This document shows positions 52,507 through 64,000 of a DNA stretch of 64,000 nucleotides, piece after piece. The notes below the pieces were generated by a model. It worked only from the letters and a program-made list of their open reading frames with translations, made no database searches and was not told where the DNA came from. Numbering within the stretch: position 1 is the first letter of the stretch; every line of letters starts with the position of its first letter. Location of the stretch: NCBI GenBank assembly GCA_005656395.1, contig SRSI01000052.1, positions 434,001 to 498,000 of the forward strand, in the 5' to 3' direction. The position numbers were made by a program, and so were the translations under genes. The stretch is from Strongyloides papillosus (lineage: Eukaryota; Nematoda; Chromadorea; Rhabditida; Strongyloididae).

Positions 52507-54390
52507 TTAGCAGCTTTTCTCGTGCACCGGTTCTTCAGGAGGTTTCTCATCTTCATTTTCATTTGTCATACTATTTTGATATTTTTTTTCATTCTCTTCC
52601 TCCATAGATATGTCTGCTTTTTGTGCTTCCTTTTTATTATCCTCTTCAAATACTATTTCATTATTTTTTTTATTACCAATTATTCCATTTGCATTCATTT
52701 CCATATCCAAAAAAATTTTTCCTTTACTTATCACATTGACATGTCCTTTTTTTTCTTCATAATCACTAGAGGTTCCTCTTATTTTTTTATTTTTAAACTG
52801 TTCAAATGTATAACCAATCCACATTAATAGAGAAGAGGAAAAAAGTGTCAAAACAAATATTCTACTTGGACCAAATCCAATGTGATCCGTTACTTTGATA
52901 CCATAATATATTATTACTCCAACACATCGGAAAATTTCAATTAAATTACCATACCACTTATTATCAAAAAATGCTCCAAAAGATTGCATTGATACAACAA
53001 AGAAAGCTATTTTCACTGAAAAATCAATATATCCTAATTTATCACGATCGTATTCAAAATGTAAAAATATTGATAATAAAAGGATAAAGTGTGATAAACA
53101 GTAAAGTTTTATCCAAGTAGGTATAATAGGATTGTATTTTATAACTGGTTTCTCAATTTCTGGCACACCTTCACTAGGATTTTTCATAGAAAACCAATGA
53201 AAAAATAAATATACATCGATTCCTGGGAAATATCCTGGTGGAAATAGAGCCGCTTTAATTTTATTTAATAATCCAGGAAATAATTGATTTCCTTTCTCAT
53301 CTTTCATAAGCCCTTTTTTAAAGAGAATATCAAATATAGTATGAAATTGTAAATATAATTGATTAAAAGTTTTTTTCCGGAGTTACCAATCCATAAATTG
53401 GAGGATCATCTAATCTTTCAGCTTCAAATGTATTAAACATTTTATCCCATATAATAAAAACTCCTCCATAATTTTTATCTATACAATAGGCATTTCTTCC
53501 ATGGTGAACACGGTGGTGTGATGGTGTATTAAATATAATTCCTAATGGTCCTAATGTTCCAAGTAACTTTAAAAGTAAAAAAAAAATAAATATATTATTT
53601 ATATAATATAGAAAAGAAACATACACTTGTGTGCATCCAGAATTGAAAAATTTCACTAAAATATCTATGAACAAGAAAAATTGGTGGTGGAATAAAAAAT
53701 GCTTGTATAATGTCATAGAATGCTAGACCTGCATCTTGTATTGCTGCTTGCCTCAATGCAGTTGAAAAATTATAGTACTCTGAGGAATGGTGAATTGTAT
53801 GTAAACCCCAAAAAAAATCCAGCTTCTTAAAAAATTAATTAAGAGAAAAAATAAATTTATAAATATATAAAAATACCATGAACTGCTCTATGTCCTAAAT
53901 AATACATAAAATCTTGTGTAAAAAGACAAAGAATCCATGTCCAAGGAGAATCCCACGGTAATTCAAGAACTCTAAAATTATTCCAGACATATACATACCC
54001 AAAGATAGCTACAGCTCTACCACCAAATTTAAAACATTGTGAAAGCATTCCGGCACAAATGGATGTAACTGAATCATTTAAAGCAAATTTATCACTCTCT
54101 TTTTTAAAATAAAGAATTACAAATTCAATAAATATCAACATTAACCACCATGTTGAAACTTGTATATTATAGTTCGGAACTTTATCTATTGAATCGACAG
54201 TTGTCTCATATGGTGAAATAAGATAAAGAGAATGTCTAAAGTTTGTAAAAGTTAATCTTTCAAGAAGTCTGTGCCCAAAAGAAGTATTCGTAAATATTTT
54301 ATCTAACCATGAAATATTGGTGGTATCATTGTTATATAAACTTTCCGTTGTATTTAGAAGGAGATCATGAATGGTATTATTAAATGCCAT
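52507..54390 (-). CDS. agmo-1: Alkylglycerol monooxygenase (AGMO/TMEM195), two frame breaks
   Basis: A membrane di-iron fatty-acid-hydroxylase-superfamily enzyme that cleaves ether lipids using tetrahydrobiopterin. Exons 54390-53877, 53825-53625 and 53566-52507 give about 590 residues if one base is dropped from the A8 run at 53810-53817 and one from the T7 run at 53370-53376. All three histidine motifs are present: HRAVHE across the first junction, HTIHHSSEYYNFSTALRQ, and NTPSHHRVHHGRN. CIDKNYGGVFIIWDKMF is nearly identical to the family. The homology continues unbroken on both sides of each break (..VTPEK then TFNQLYLQFHTIFDIL). The tail is Glu/Lys-rich and longer than in human AGMO (445 residues). 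Several membrane helices precede it. Introns are 51 and 58 bp. Confidence 0.88.
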
Positions 54391-55835
54391 GACAAAAAGA
54401 TTTTGTAGATTTTCTTTTCATTAAAATTTAAGAAATAATATTCTATTAATATAGAAAAATAATATTAATGATGATATTTTCTGTAAAAAAATAACACATA
54501 GAAAAAGTTAATTTAAAAATAGAATATAGAAAAGATAATAAATTATTTGTTGTATAAAATTATTGATGTATTAAGAGATAAATAATTTCAAAAGTAGACA
54601 TAAAATTTTAGAGATATAACAAAAGATGTCTTGATCTCTATATATTAATGACTGTTAAAATAGTATTAATTGTAGAGAAATAATTTGATTTTTAATATTA
54701 ACTATACATAAATAAATTTCTTCTGGCAATGAAATATTGGTATATGTGTATAATTTGATGAATGTTGTTTTGTAAATATAAAGAAATTCAATATATGTAA
54801 AGAATTATAAAAAATACTTGAGAAGATACATTAAAATAATGGAATGGAAATATTTTTAATCCATATTATAGTAGTATGATTAGGAACCACCTGATTTTAG
54901 ATATTTAGAGATTTCTAATGTTATAGGAATGAAGATAGCAAGTATGTCAAATTTGATTGTTTCAATATTCCTTTATGATAAAAGGATATATTAGTAGTTC
55001 AATGAATGTAATTAACCAATCTCTTTTAATAATAGGCATTATTTTAAATAAATGTTGAGAATGTTTAATGTAAAGTATAGAAAAGATTTTCCTTTAATAT
55101 CGATAGATTTCTACAATATGATAATAAAAAATCTATTATTTTAATATTAATTTGTGGGATTTTTATTTTAAATCATAAAGATGTTACTAAAGAAATAAAA
55201 CTTGTTAAATGTATGAAAAAAAGAAATATATTTTTATTTATGCATTTTTTAACATTTCTTTTTATTTAAATCAAGTAAATATAAGTTTCAATAATGTTTT
55301 CTTGAATATAGAGCAACTTTATTGTTAAACTTTCTTGATAAAAATACAAATTATTATGTTAATGATATATTAAATTCTTTTAAAACAAAATTGTTCTACT
55401 TACTTGTTATATATTTACAATAAATAATGATTTGTAATCTTTTCACATATACTTTTTTCTGTTATTACAATAGCTTGATTGTACAAATAAAACTCTCATT
55501 TATCCTTAAAATTTTAATTTCTTAAAATAAAGTGTTTGTATGATTGATGGCACTTTTTCTTTTATTTGATAATTTAACTAAGTGTAAAAATTGTTTTATT
55601 ATAATTAAACGAATCCTTATAATGAGTCCACTCAAGAAAAATGTTTTCATGTTGTAAAACTACTTTTTTAACAGGTAGTCACTAATTATTTTTAGTTAAA
55701 AATAAAAAAGAATGTAATTTATGAACAAATCTTTAAAAAGTTAGTAGTGAAAAGTGATTTTAGTAACCTAAAATACATATAATATATTTACAAATAGTAT
55801 ACAAATAAATAAAAAAATAATTGTAAAGTATATAA
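54391..55835. other. Intergenic spacer
   Basis: 1.4 kb of AT-rich sequence between two minus-strand genes; no supported element. Confidence 0.5.
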
Positions 55836-57734
55836 TTATTCTTTGACATATCTTGGCCATTCAGAATTTATACCATTTATTTCTCCAATAACTCTTCTAT
55901 TCTCTCCAAGAACTTTACTAATTTCATCTTTCATAACCTTGATCTTTTCTGTATACTTAACATCTTCATTTATTTTCTCGGTTAGTTTCTCCTTTCTACG
56001 CTCAATAAACTTTTGGGATCGCTCCTTATATTCATTAAGTTCATTTTTTAACTCTTCAAGAGCAAAATTTTTGTCGCCACTAGAGAAATTCTCTACCCAT
56101 TCAATCTCTTTTATCATTCTTTCTTTTTTGTTTATCTCACTCTCACGTTCCTGGCTCATTCTTTGAATGTCGGCTTTAATTGCTTCTTCAAGATCTTGAT
56201 TACGTATCTCAAATTTAGAACAATCTCCCAACAACTTTTGACATGCAGTAATTGTCTCAGCAAGGTTTCCTTCGGCTCCGTTAGCTTCTTCCTTCTTTTT
56301 AGTACAAATCAAATCTATCTTTCTAATTAACTCTTCTACAACAGAGTATATGTAAGTATCGTAGTGTTCTGAGAGAGCATTAATATCTCCAAACACATCA
56401 ATAGCTTTGATATTACGGTCCTGGAATAAAGACTCACCACCAATTCTAGCATCCAATCCCTGGACGCGACTGATAAGTTTTGAAGATGCAGTTCCTACAG
56501 CTTTTAAAAGTCCGGAAGTCTCTGCTAATTTTCGAGAATACTCTTCTTCCAGTATCTTACTCTGCTGTTCGATGGACTGAATATGACCAGCAATAAGTGA
56601 GTTTCTAGCACTATACTCACGAGCCTCATCCTTACTGAAACGTTGATTCGTAACATTTGAAATGGCTTCCATCCACTTTTGTGTGCTTCCTCAACTTCTT
56701 GTTCCTTTTTTTTACAAATCTCATCATGTTGTACAACTAAATCCTGGATTTTAGTGAGATTCTCATTTAATTCAGTTGAATACTTTTCCAAATTAGTAGA
56801 ATCCACTCTCATCTTCTCAACAGAAGTCTTCTCTTTCTCTATTTCAGCACGGATTTCATCAAGGTCATTCTTCTTCCTCCTTAAAATTCAACTCGCTCTC
56901 TAAGAGTTTCGACGTCATCATTAACATCTAAAGTGTAACTCATATATCCATCCATATAATTTTTTAGTCCTTCCTGATAATGCTCCGGCCCACATCTATT
57001 TGATCCATTCATATTTTCAATCGTTGTAAAAAATAACTCCAGAAAATTACCATCATTCCAAATCTCAAAAGCGCTGCCATCGTCATCGTTACCACCACTT
57101 TCCTTAAATCTTCTACTTCATCACGATTTTGAACTACCCTTACTAACTTAACAAGGCCTTCGACGACGTACTTCCAATTGTTACGGAGACTGGTGAACAT
57201 CGTTGTTTGTAAAGTATCCATCCCAAGTGCAGATAACCAGAAATTGAGGTCCTTCTCAAGTTTCGTGCATTGGTAATCTTCCGCAATATGGTAGACAATA
57301 ATTTGAAGGTAATCAAGAAAATTCATCTCAGTTGCATAATTGAAGTCTTTGGTAACAACGGCAGCCTCAGCGTCAAATACATTGTACTCAGAGATAAATT
57401 CTCGCAAAACTCTTGAGTATTCTTCAACTTCTTTGTGTGAAAGTCCAGTCTTCCGGCGCATTTGCGGTCCAGCTACATTACGACTATGTCCAGCTAACGA
57501 CCTAAACATTGAGAAAAAAAATACTATATATTTACAAATGCAAATGTAACTTACTGTCTAGCAAGTGATGGCCTGCCAAGCGATGGTCTACCAGTTGAAG
57601 GTCTCCCTGTAGAGGGCCTACCCATTGAAAGTCTCCCAACCATGGATGGCCTCCCAGTCAATGATTGGTTTTCCAGAAAAACTGGGCTTCTCGGATATTG
57701 ATCTACCAAAAGCACTCTGATTGTTACTCATCAT
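55836..57734 (-). CDS. ndc-80: NDC80 (HEC1) kinetochore protein, four frame breaks
   Basis: Exons 57734-57555 and 57501-55836 give about 615 residues (human 642) if four one-base changes are allowed: one extra near 57662-57667, one missing near 57097-57121, one missing at 56883-56886, one missing at 56677-56680. The tail is basic with tandem GRPS-like pentapeptides. A calponin-homology domain follows (FISEYNVFDAE, FLDYLQIIVYHIAEDYQ, WKYVVEGLVKLVRVV), then a long coiled coil with NDC80 landmarks, notably NQRFSKDEAREYSARNSLIA. The NDC80 complex couples kinetochores to microtubules; its N tail is regulated by Aurora B. The last ATG-compatible alternative start would lie after the first break. 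No in-frame stops exist apart from those caused by the shifts. Decay to a pseudogene cannot be excluded, but sequence error is more likely. Confidence 0.82.
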
Positions 57735-58731
57735 CAATAATTATATCACGAAACACAGTGACTGCGTTGATATAGAAAATAATATATACAATGAAGCTAT
57801 AAAGTAAAAGTTAGTTACATGGAATCAAAAGAAAATATGATCATAAATGCAGAACTTTAACTAATCAGATGATGTTAAAAATAAACGCTTATATTAAAAG
57901 ACAAAAACAGCAGTCTAAATATCAGAATAATAGCAATAATAAATATCCTAATTTTTACAAGATCATATGGTAAGGTGATCAAAAAGCCTTTCTATATGGC
58001 TAGTTAAAAAGACAAAAATCGAATACAAAATTTCAAGAATTATGGGTACAATGCTAAGAAATTACCATGCAATAATCATAACAGTGACAACCAATATGTT
58101 TTAAGTTAAAATTACTTTATTGTAATTATCAAACTTCTTTATATGAGACATCATTTAACCAGATATCTATGGGTCGAACAAACTGAAAAACATTCGTATT
58201 TTTGATATGAAAGGGATTATTGTAGTCATATAACATCTTATTTATTTTTGTTCTAGTAAAAACCACTAGGGAAAACAACATCTAAGCAACAACAGTTATC
58301 GCAAAAAAAACTATTATAACGACGTAAATAAATGACTATATGCTTTCCCACAAAAGTTAGATTTACAATACAAAATGACGCCAATTTTGTCATTCTTTGC
58401 GAAACTGTTGGTAAGAATGTTTATAACTATATAAGAAAGGCGGGATGTAATTTCTCGATGGTAATTTGACATTTGAAATCATATACAACTCAACTAATAA
58501 TTTAGAGTTTCCCACAATAAAAAATTATAATTGTTTATAATGATACTCATATTTGATGGTTTCTACCAGTACACTTTTAGTGGGAAGAGTTGAAATACAG
58601 CTTTATATTGTTTTGAGTGCAATTTATGGTATCATGGTACAAAGATCAGGCTGCTGAAATTAAAGTGTCTTAAGTAGAAGTTATTTTCAAATTTAAATTT
58701 AGTCTCGATCATTTCGTCATATTTTACAATC
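57735..58731. other. Divergent promoter region
   Basis: About 1 kb between the divergent NDC80 and NUP50-like genes. Less AT-rich than other spacers, but no ORF or RNA gene found. Confidence 0.45.
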
Positions 58732-60220
58732 ATGTCTACAGATTTACCCCCATCTGATATTAGTTTAGCCGTTGAAAATGATGTAAGTTTTCCTCAAGGG
58801 TGCAAAATTTTTTAGTAATTTTTTAGGATTTTGAAAATTTGGTCAATGCAATACTTTTTTACTTGAAATCTAACAAGGAAGCTCAGAGGATTGATAGACA
58901 AAAGATGGAGCAAAATTTCCGTGGAATGTTAGATGAAGTTAAAGGAATGTTTATGGAAATTGAAAGTGCTGTCAAGAAGGACGTAAATAATATGGCAACG
59001 TTTGTTAGCGAAATGTTTGGCAGCTCCGTAGAATCTCTTCGGGAAGAGAGCAGTATTACAATGAAACGAGTATCAGCATTAGAGGAGAAAATGTCAAAAT
59101 TCGGGGTTTTGCTAATACTGTTAATGAGAAGCTCGACCTTATTATTGGTAGATTACCGCCTAGTAATTTGACATTAGGAGGTAGCAAACCCTCTGATAAA
59201 GGCAATATAAATCCTGGTGAACACATATCAGTAGTCAAAACTGAGACACAAGACGTGAAGAGTGATGTTGTAAATGAAGCTAAGGGTAATGGTGGAAAAA
59301 ACAGTGGTAGTACCGGTGGTACAATAAACTATTCACCTTCAGATTCTGGATCTTGCGACGAATACTTTCCTTTTAACTCTGATAGTGCTCCTTATGTAGA
59401 AATTAAGAACGTAGGTTCTGATGGTGAGGACTACTACGACATTTCTGACAGAATTGAAAAAGAGTATGTAGACAACTTGGCTCCTGTTGAAGACATTGAA
59501 CGTGGTATTATCTATGTTGATAGTGTAGAAGTATCTTTTCCGGAAGAAAAAGATCCTTCTAATCAAGGGCGTCCTGCTTCACTCTATTCTTCTTGCTCTT
59601 CAGATGAGGAAGAAAGTTTTGTAGGCAGAAATATTGTACCTGTTGCCGACTTTTCCTTTAAAGTACCTAAAAGTATTGACGGAGAATCTTCGTCGTCTAA
59701 AGGTCAAAAAGTTGTTGAAGGGAATTCGAAGAATCTTAAAATTGCAACTGAAGGAGATGATTTTACCCAAGGTCAACCAAAAGAAAGTGGTACTCCAAAT
59801 GATGGACATCTACAGAAATCATTGGACTCTCAGGATGGTGCTAAAAAGCAAAATGAAGGAGGTAGTTTTAATGTCTACTACAGTAGTGAGGTTCCTTGCT
59901 CTTTATTTTATTTGAACAAAGATTCTTCTGAGTTTGATACTATGGGAGAAGTAAAGTGGAGAATAATTTCTGATGCGAAAAATGGATGTTACAAGTTGTT
60001 GTTTGGTGAGGTTAACTCAGATAAAGTATTGTTTTCTGTTGAACTTAATGAAAAAGTTGTTTTTAGAGAAGTGAAAGGTAGTCCTCATATAATGTTGAAA
60101 CATGTTTCTGACACTTGTGGATTGCAAGTAGTCGACAATCACTGCATTGAATTTAGCAGTGAAGCGGAAGCCCGGGTTTTTGTAGTTTCTCTTAACTCTA
60201 TTTATGATTATTTTATTTAA
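58732..60220 (+). CDS. Possible NUP50-like protein with C-terminal Ran-binding/PH fold, one frame break
   Basis: Exon 1 (58732-58782, 17 codons) and exon 2 (58827-60220) give about 481 residues if one base is inserted near 59095-59106. Before the break the frame is a predicted helical coiled coil (IDRQKMEQNFRGMLDEV to ALEEKMSKF); after it the frame resumes as FANTVNEKLDLIIGRLPP. The middle is acidic and Ser/Gly-rich. The last 105 residues look like a PH/Ran-binding fold: SLFYLNKDSSEFDTMGEVKW, KNGCYKLLFGEV, SVELNEKVVF, then SSEAEARVFVVSLNSIYDYF. This order resembles the NUP50/RanBP1 domain, but the match is weak by eye and FG repeats are absent. A nuclear protein is plausible; the identification is tentative. 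It converges with the RPC4 gene, 107 bp away. Confidence 0.4.
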
Positions 60221-60327
60221 TAATTGTTTTTAATTATGTTACATTAATTCCTAATTTTTGTTACAATTTAGTTTTTTTTATTTAAGACAGTAAATATAAT
60301 AATATGTACAACGGTAATTTAAAAAAA

Positions 60328-61672
60328 TTAATTAATATTGTTCTCTTCTGAAAATCTTAGTTGATCATTGGTGATCCTAGATATTTTTTCCTCCAATTTG
60401 GAGCGAAATTGTCTTCCATTTTTTACTGGTGAGTCTTCTTCTGTAATCATTGGAGTGCAACCTCTAGTCTCGCCGTTCTTCTCACATAAATTAACAAGAT
60501 CGTGGTAGGCAATAAGATGTGTTTTGACAGGTGAGATAACATGTAATATATCTTCTTCATTATCAACTTTTTTTCTTTTGAGTACTTTCTACGTGAGAAT
60601 CCACTTCCATTTTTATGCCATCTTCAACGATGACGTGTGTCTGTTTATTTGGATTTTCAATCATAATAAGATCTTCTGTATACCCAGAAGGTATTGCAGC
60701 ACCGATGTCTAGACGGTTCCCGCTAATATCCATGTACACGCGGCCATTCTTTAAGAATTTTAACCTTCCTATTTCTATATTATTATCAAGTAGATCCAAA
60801 CAGTGTGCATTTTCATCCAACTTTTTGTTAAGATTTACATTAATATAATCACCAATTACACGTAGTGTAGCTGGTAATTGAATAGAAAAAAAGCTGTCAT
60901 CATTGTCTTTTAATAGCTTTCTAAAATATCCTGATGCTTTTACTGAGTTGAATATTTCGTCATCATTCAAAACATATAGTGGTATTTTTACATCTGGAAT
61001 CTTCTTTCTTTCTGCTCTTCTTTCTTCTTCCTCATCATCTATGTCTAACAAATCTTTTAAAGCAACTGCTTCGTGCGGTGGTAGAACTATTGGTGGGTTT
61101 CTGCATTTTCTCGATTTCATCAATAAAAACTGAAGAATACTCCAATTCTTCTAATGCCATGTTGTCAGCCTCTTCATCAGATTGCCATTCTTCTTCATAT
61201 GTCGTAGGCAATTTCTTGCCCTCTAAATCTGTGGTACCTAGTCCAACACCCATTTCAACATTGACAGCACTGGTCTCAACAATTTCTTCAGTACCCGTTA
61301 AATTAGCCTCTTTTTTAACGCGGCTTTTTTGTGGGGCATCTTCTCCAAGTCCCAATGAAAAGATACCTTCAGTTTGAACAATAGTCGAACCTCCACGACC
61401 GCCCTTGCCACCTCGATTTCCACCACGGCCTCTTTGACTTCCACCCCGTCCCTTTGCATTTTTACCACGTTCTTCCCTTTGTTTTTTATCCTTTTTATCA
61501 TTATTATCATTGTCGGTTTTATTTTTTTTACTTTGATCACTTTCAGACCGACTAAATTTTCGACAATAATCATTAAATTTTAAAACAAAACATACCTAGA
61601 ACCTGACAGAACACCAGACAAAGCTAAATTTGGTCTTGCTCTAGCTCTACCACTAGAACCACGTTGAGACAT
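60328..61672 (-). CDS. POLR3D: RNA polymerase III subunit RPC4 (POLR3D), two frame breaks
   Basis: Exons 61672-61596 and 61551-60328 give 432 residues (human 398) if one base is dropped from GGG at 61095-61097 and one from the T7 run at 60568-60574. The N-terminal half is basic, with an RGG-rich stretch (KGRGGSQRGRGGNRGG) followed by STIVQTEGIFSLGLGE, equivalent to the family's IQSHSIFEQG. The acidic middle leads to the RPC4 domain: LPPHEAVALKDLLDIDD, GRLKFLKNGRVYMDISGN, IGAAIPSGYTEDLIMI. After the second break the conserved C terminus ILHVISPVKTHLIAYHDLVN continues. RPC4 pairs with RPC5 in the Pol III TFIIF-like subcomplex used for initiation and termination at tRNA and 5S genes. The 44-bp intron has GTATG and TTTAG ends. 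Confidence 0.85.
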
Positions 61673-62378
61673 ATTTTAATATTCCAAGAAAAGTTAAATA
61701 CTAAAATCTAAATAATGTAAAATTCAAATTTATTTGGAATTCTATATCTGAACTTCTTTTTAAGACATTAAAAAAAAAAACATATTGTCATACTCTACAA
61801 AAATTGGAATTATTTTATCTTTTTTTACAACTTTTTTTTTAATATTAATGTAAATATTTCAAACGATGATTAATGTCCATTATATTCCCAAATTTTTTCA
61901 TGATTTTTCATGATAATTATTTTCTATAATTTTGTTTAATTTATGAAAGCTACACTTTAGCCATTTTTATCATCATTTATAAAATTAAGTTAGGGCATTT
62001 AACTCTCAAAAATTTTATTTTTTATCGGAAGTTATATGAAAGAAATTCCTTTATCTTCTGTACAGAAAAAATTTCCTCAAACTTTTGTTATCCTTTGAAT
62101 TGTTTACTTTTGTTACTACCAACATGTAATAATATCACTAATATAATAGATAAAATACTATTGACAAAGTAACAGATTCGTTTAGATTAAAAAAATTTGA
62201 ATCCTACACAACATTATTATTCATTACGAGTGATATTTTTTAAAACACCCCTTGTTATTTGTTCCGCTTCACGAGCGATTCTTGAAGCGATTGTTTTTGG
62301 TATATACACTTGATGAAAAATAAAGGCGTATTTCATTATTAGTATCATTATTCTTCTAACTATTTTTGAATAAACACC
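61673..62378. other. Divergent promoter region
   Basis: 706 bp between the divergent RPC4 and UBE3A-like starts. A short minus-strand frame (62217 to about 62355) looks weakly protein-like and is discussed in the findings; otherwise AT-rich. Confidence 0.45.
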
Positions 62379-64000
62379 ATGGATAAAAAAGAACAAGTAG
62401 ACAAAGAAGTTAAGAAGGAAGCAAAAAATGAAGGTCAAATGTCAGCGGAAGAAGCCAAAAAATTAAGGGTTCAGGAGGATAGTAAGTTGCTAAATACATA
62501 TCTCCAGCAAATTAAAAATGGTTGCGGGAGGTTTATGTGTGACAACAAGTCATGTGCTAGCAGTGGCTATATAAAACCTAATCAAGAGGACCATAAATAC
62601 TTAAAGTATGCTATAGAGGTAATTTAGTTGTTGCTCATAAAAATCCATTTTTCAATTGTTGTATTTATTTTTAGATAATGAAGACTAAAAGCAAACTTTG
62701 TCCTCCAATTGAAGTTACGTTTCCATCAAGTAAAGAAATAAAAGCTAATGTATGTAAGAATTTAATAGCTGACTTTAAGAAGACTGGTGATTTGAAACCA
62801 CTTAAAGAGTTTATAAACTTTACACTGTTCAAAAAAGAGAATATACTATGTCAGATAATTCATTACGAGTTGGCGCAACGGTTTTGTGAGATAATGATGA
62901 TAGAAGAAAGTAGAATCAGAGAATTTACTCAGGCATACTATGATTTCCAACAAGATGAGGATGGAGGGAAGAAATTGAACATTAGAAAGCACCTTCAGAA
63001 AGCTTCATATTTTAAACAAGCTCCAATAAAAGACCGTATGAAGACATTTGAGAAAAACCTTCGATATCCAGGTGAACAATACGTTAAAAGAAGATCATCA
63101 CAGGATAAAAGTAATATATCAAAAGATTTAATCAAACGTTTTCCTAATCGAACTGAGGAGGAGGAAGAAATTTACACATGCATCAAACTTCTAAAAGAGA
63201 TTGTTCTTGAAAATAACATTATACGCAAAGTTTATGTTTGTGCTCTTAATAAGATGATCCGTGAAATATTTGACTTGTACACTTTAAGTAACACCTGGAA
63301 AAATAATCAGAATTTTTCATTAATCTTCCTTAAATTTTTCCTTACTATGCCACATATAATAGGCATCTCTGAGTTTTATACTGTTAATCTAGTTGATATT
63401 GCAAAAGTTTTCTCTTTAGCTGGGTATCAGGCAAGAAATAAAATTGCCAAATTTGTTTCTACACAAAATATAGAGTGGGTTAAAAATTGGATTGATGACA
63501 TACAACAGGCTATTACCGTCCGATCAGTAACTATTAGAGCTTATACTGATACTTTAGAACATGACTTTTTCGATGGAGAGGATATTCCAGGTTTGTTGGC
63601 TATGCTAGAGATTTTCCACTCTGCTGTTATGATAAATAAAAAGAAAATGGAAGATAGTGACTTGGTTGTTAAATATGATAATCCACATATTAAACTAGCT
63701 AGGAAAAAATCGAAAAAATTAGAGAACGATAATGCTTCAAATGATAAAGTTGGAGATGGTGATGAAGATGGTACATCTGTTAATGACGAGTCTGTTATTC
63801 AAGTAATGGAACATGATAGTGGTGCTGCATCTACTGTTCCATCAAATAACGTTATTCAATGGTCTAGGGATCTTAAAGTTGATCTGGATTTAGAAAAACC
63901 AGGTTGGTGTGAAGGATTTGACAAAGAAATTGCCGATAAAATGCATCATATAGAAATTCATCATAATTCTAGAAACAATGCTTGGAATACAAATCCATAT
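62379..64000 (+). CDS. UBE3A: UBE3A-like HECT ubiquitin ligase, N-terminal part, runs off window
   Basis: Exon 1 (62379-62618) and exon 2 (62675 to the window end) join in phase 0 across a 56-bp intron; 522 codons are visible and still open at 64000. After a charged start the AZUL zinc finger is clear: NGCGRFMCDNKSCASSGY and, across the intron, IMKTKSKLCPP, with the Cys-x4-Cys-x4-Cys...Cys spacing of UBE3A/E6AP. That domain binds the proteasome subunit RPN10. The following region is helical and fits the poorly conserved centre of the family. The catalytic HECT domain would lie to the right of the window. Unlike its left neighbours this gene reads without any frame break over 1.57 kb. Confidence 0.82.

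Overview
The window is animal nuclear DNA from an AT-rich nematode. A cuticle collagen, a laminin alpha of the EPI-1 type, a nematode-style 7TM receptor, introns of about 45-58 bp and very AT-rich spacers support this. A Strongyloididae-like worm (Strongyloides/Parastrongyloides) is my best guess; that is inference from base composition and intron size, not from a marker gene.

Layout. 1-903: 3' part of an NSRP1/CCDC55 splicing regulator. 2.3-3.8 kb (-): four-exon 7TM receptor. 5.2-6.2 kb (-): core-1 galactosyltransferase-like enzyme with a degenerate DxD. 9.1-10.2 kb (+): unrecognised basic Ser/Gly-rich protein. 10.5-13.3 kb (-): HIRA histone chaperone. 14.0-24.8 kb (-): a 10.8-kb laminin alpha gene with no visible intron and one single-base frame break. 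26.1-26.9 kb (-): RAD1/MRT-2 checkpoint clamp subunit. 27.5-28.8 kb (+): unrecognised Lys/Ser/Thr-rich protein. 29.1-30.5 kb (-): NEMP nuclear-envelope protein. 32.7-34.6 kb (+): vesicular glutamate transporter. 36.1-37.0 kb (+): cuticle collagen.

37.9-44.7 kb is an accessory island. It holds a GC-richer RPA1-like ORF without an ATG, a field of degenerate ~170-bp repeats, a GC-rich hairpin, a string of tiny phase-1 exons, a cluster of GTGAC/GTCAC palindromes and a tandem tRNA-like dimer. This is the part least explained by ordinary genes.

44.7-64 kb returns to conserved genes: a STAR/KH RNA-binding protein, a secreted orphan, a TRPC channel, alkylglycerol monooxygenase, NDC80, a possible NUP50-like protein, RNA polymerase III subunit RPC4, and the N-terminal part of a UBE3A-like ubiquitin ligase that runs off the window. 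Five of these (TRPC, AGMO, NDC80, NUP50-like, RPC4) can only be read to full length by allowing one-base frame changes, mostly in homopolymers. I count ten between 48 and 62 kb plus one in the laminin gene. Consensus indel errors are the likeliest cause, but this must be checked before any are called pseudogenes.

The genes are unrelated in function and look like an ordinary chromosome segment. There are no convincing operons. Several 5' ends sit just after a TTTTAG-type acceptor, as expected if transcripts are trans-spliced.
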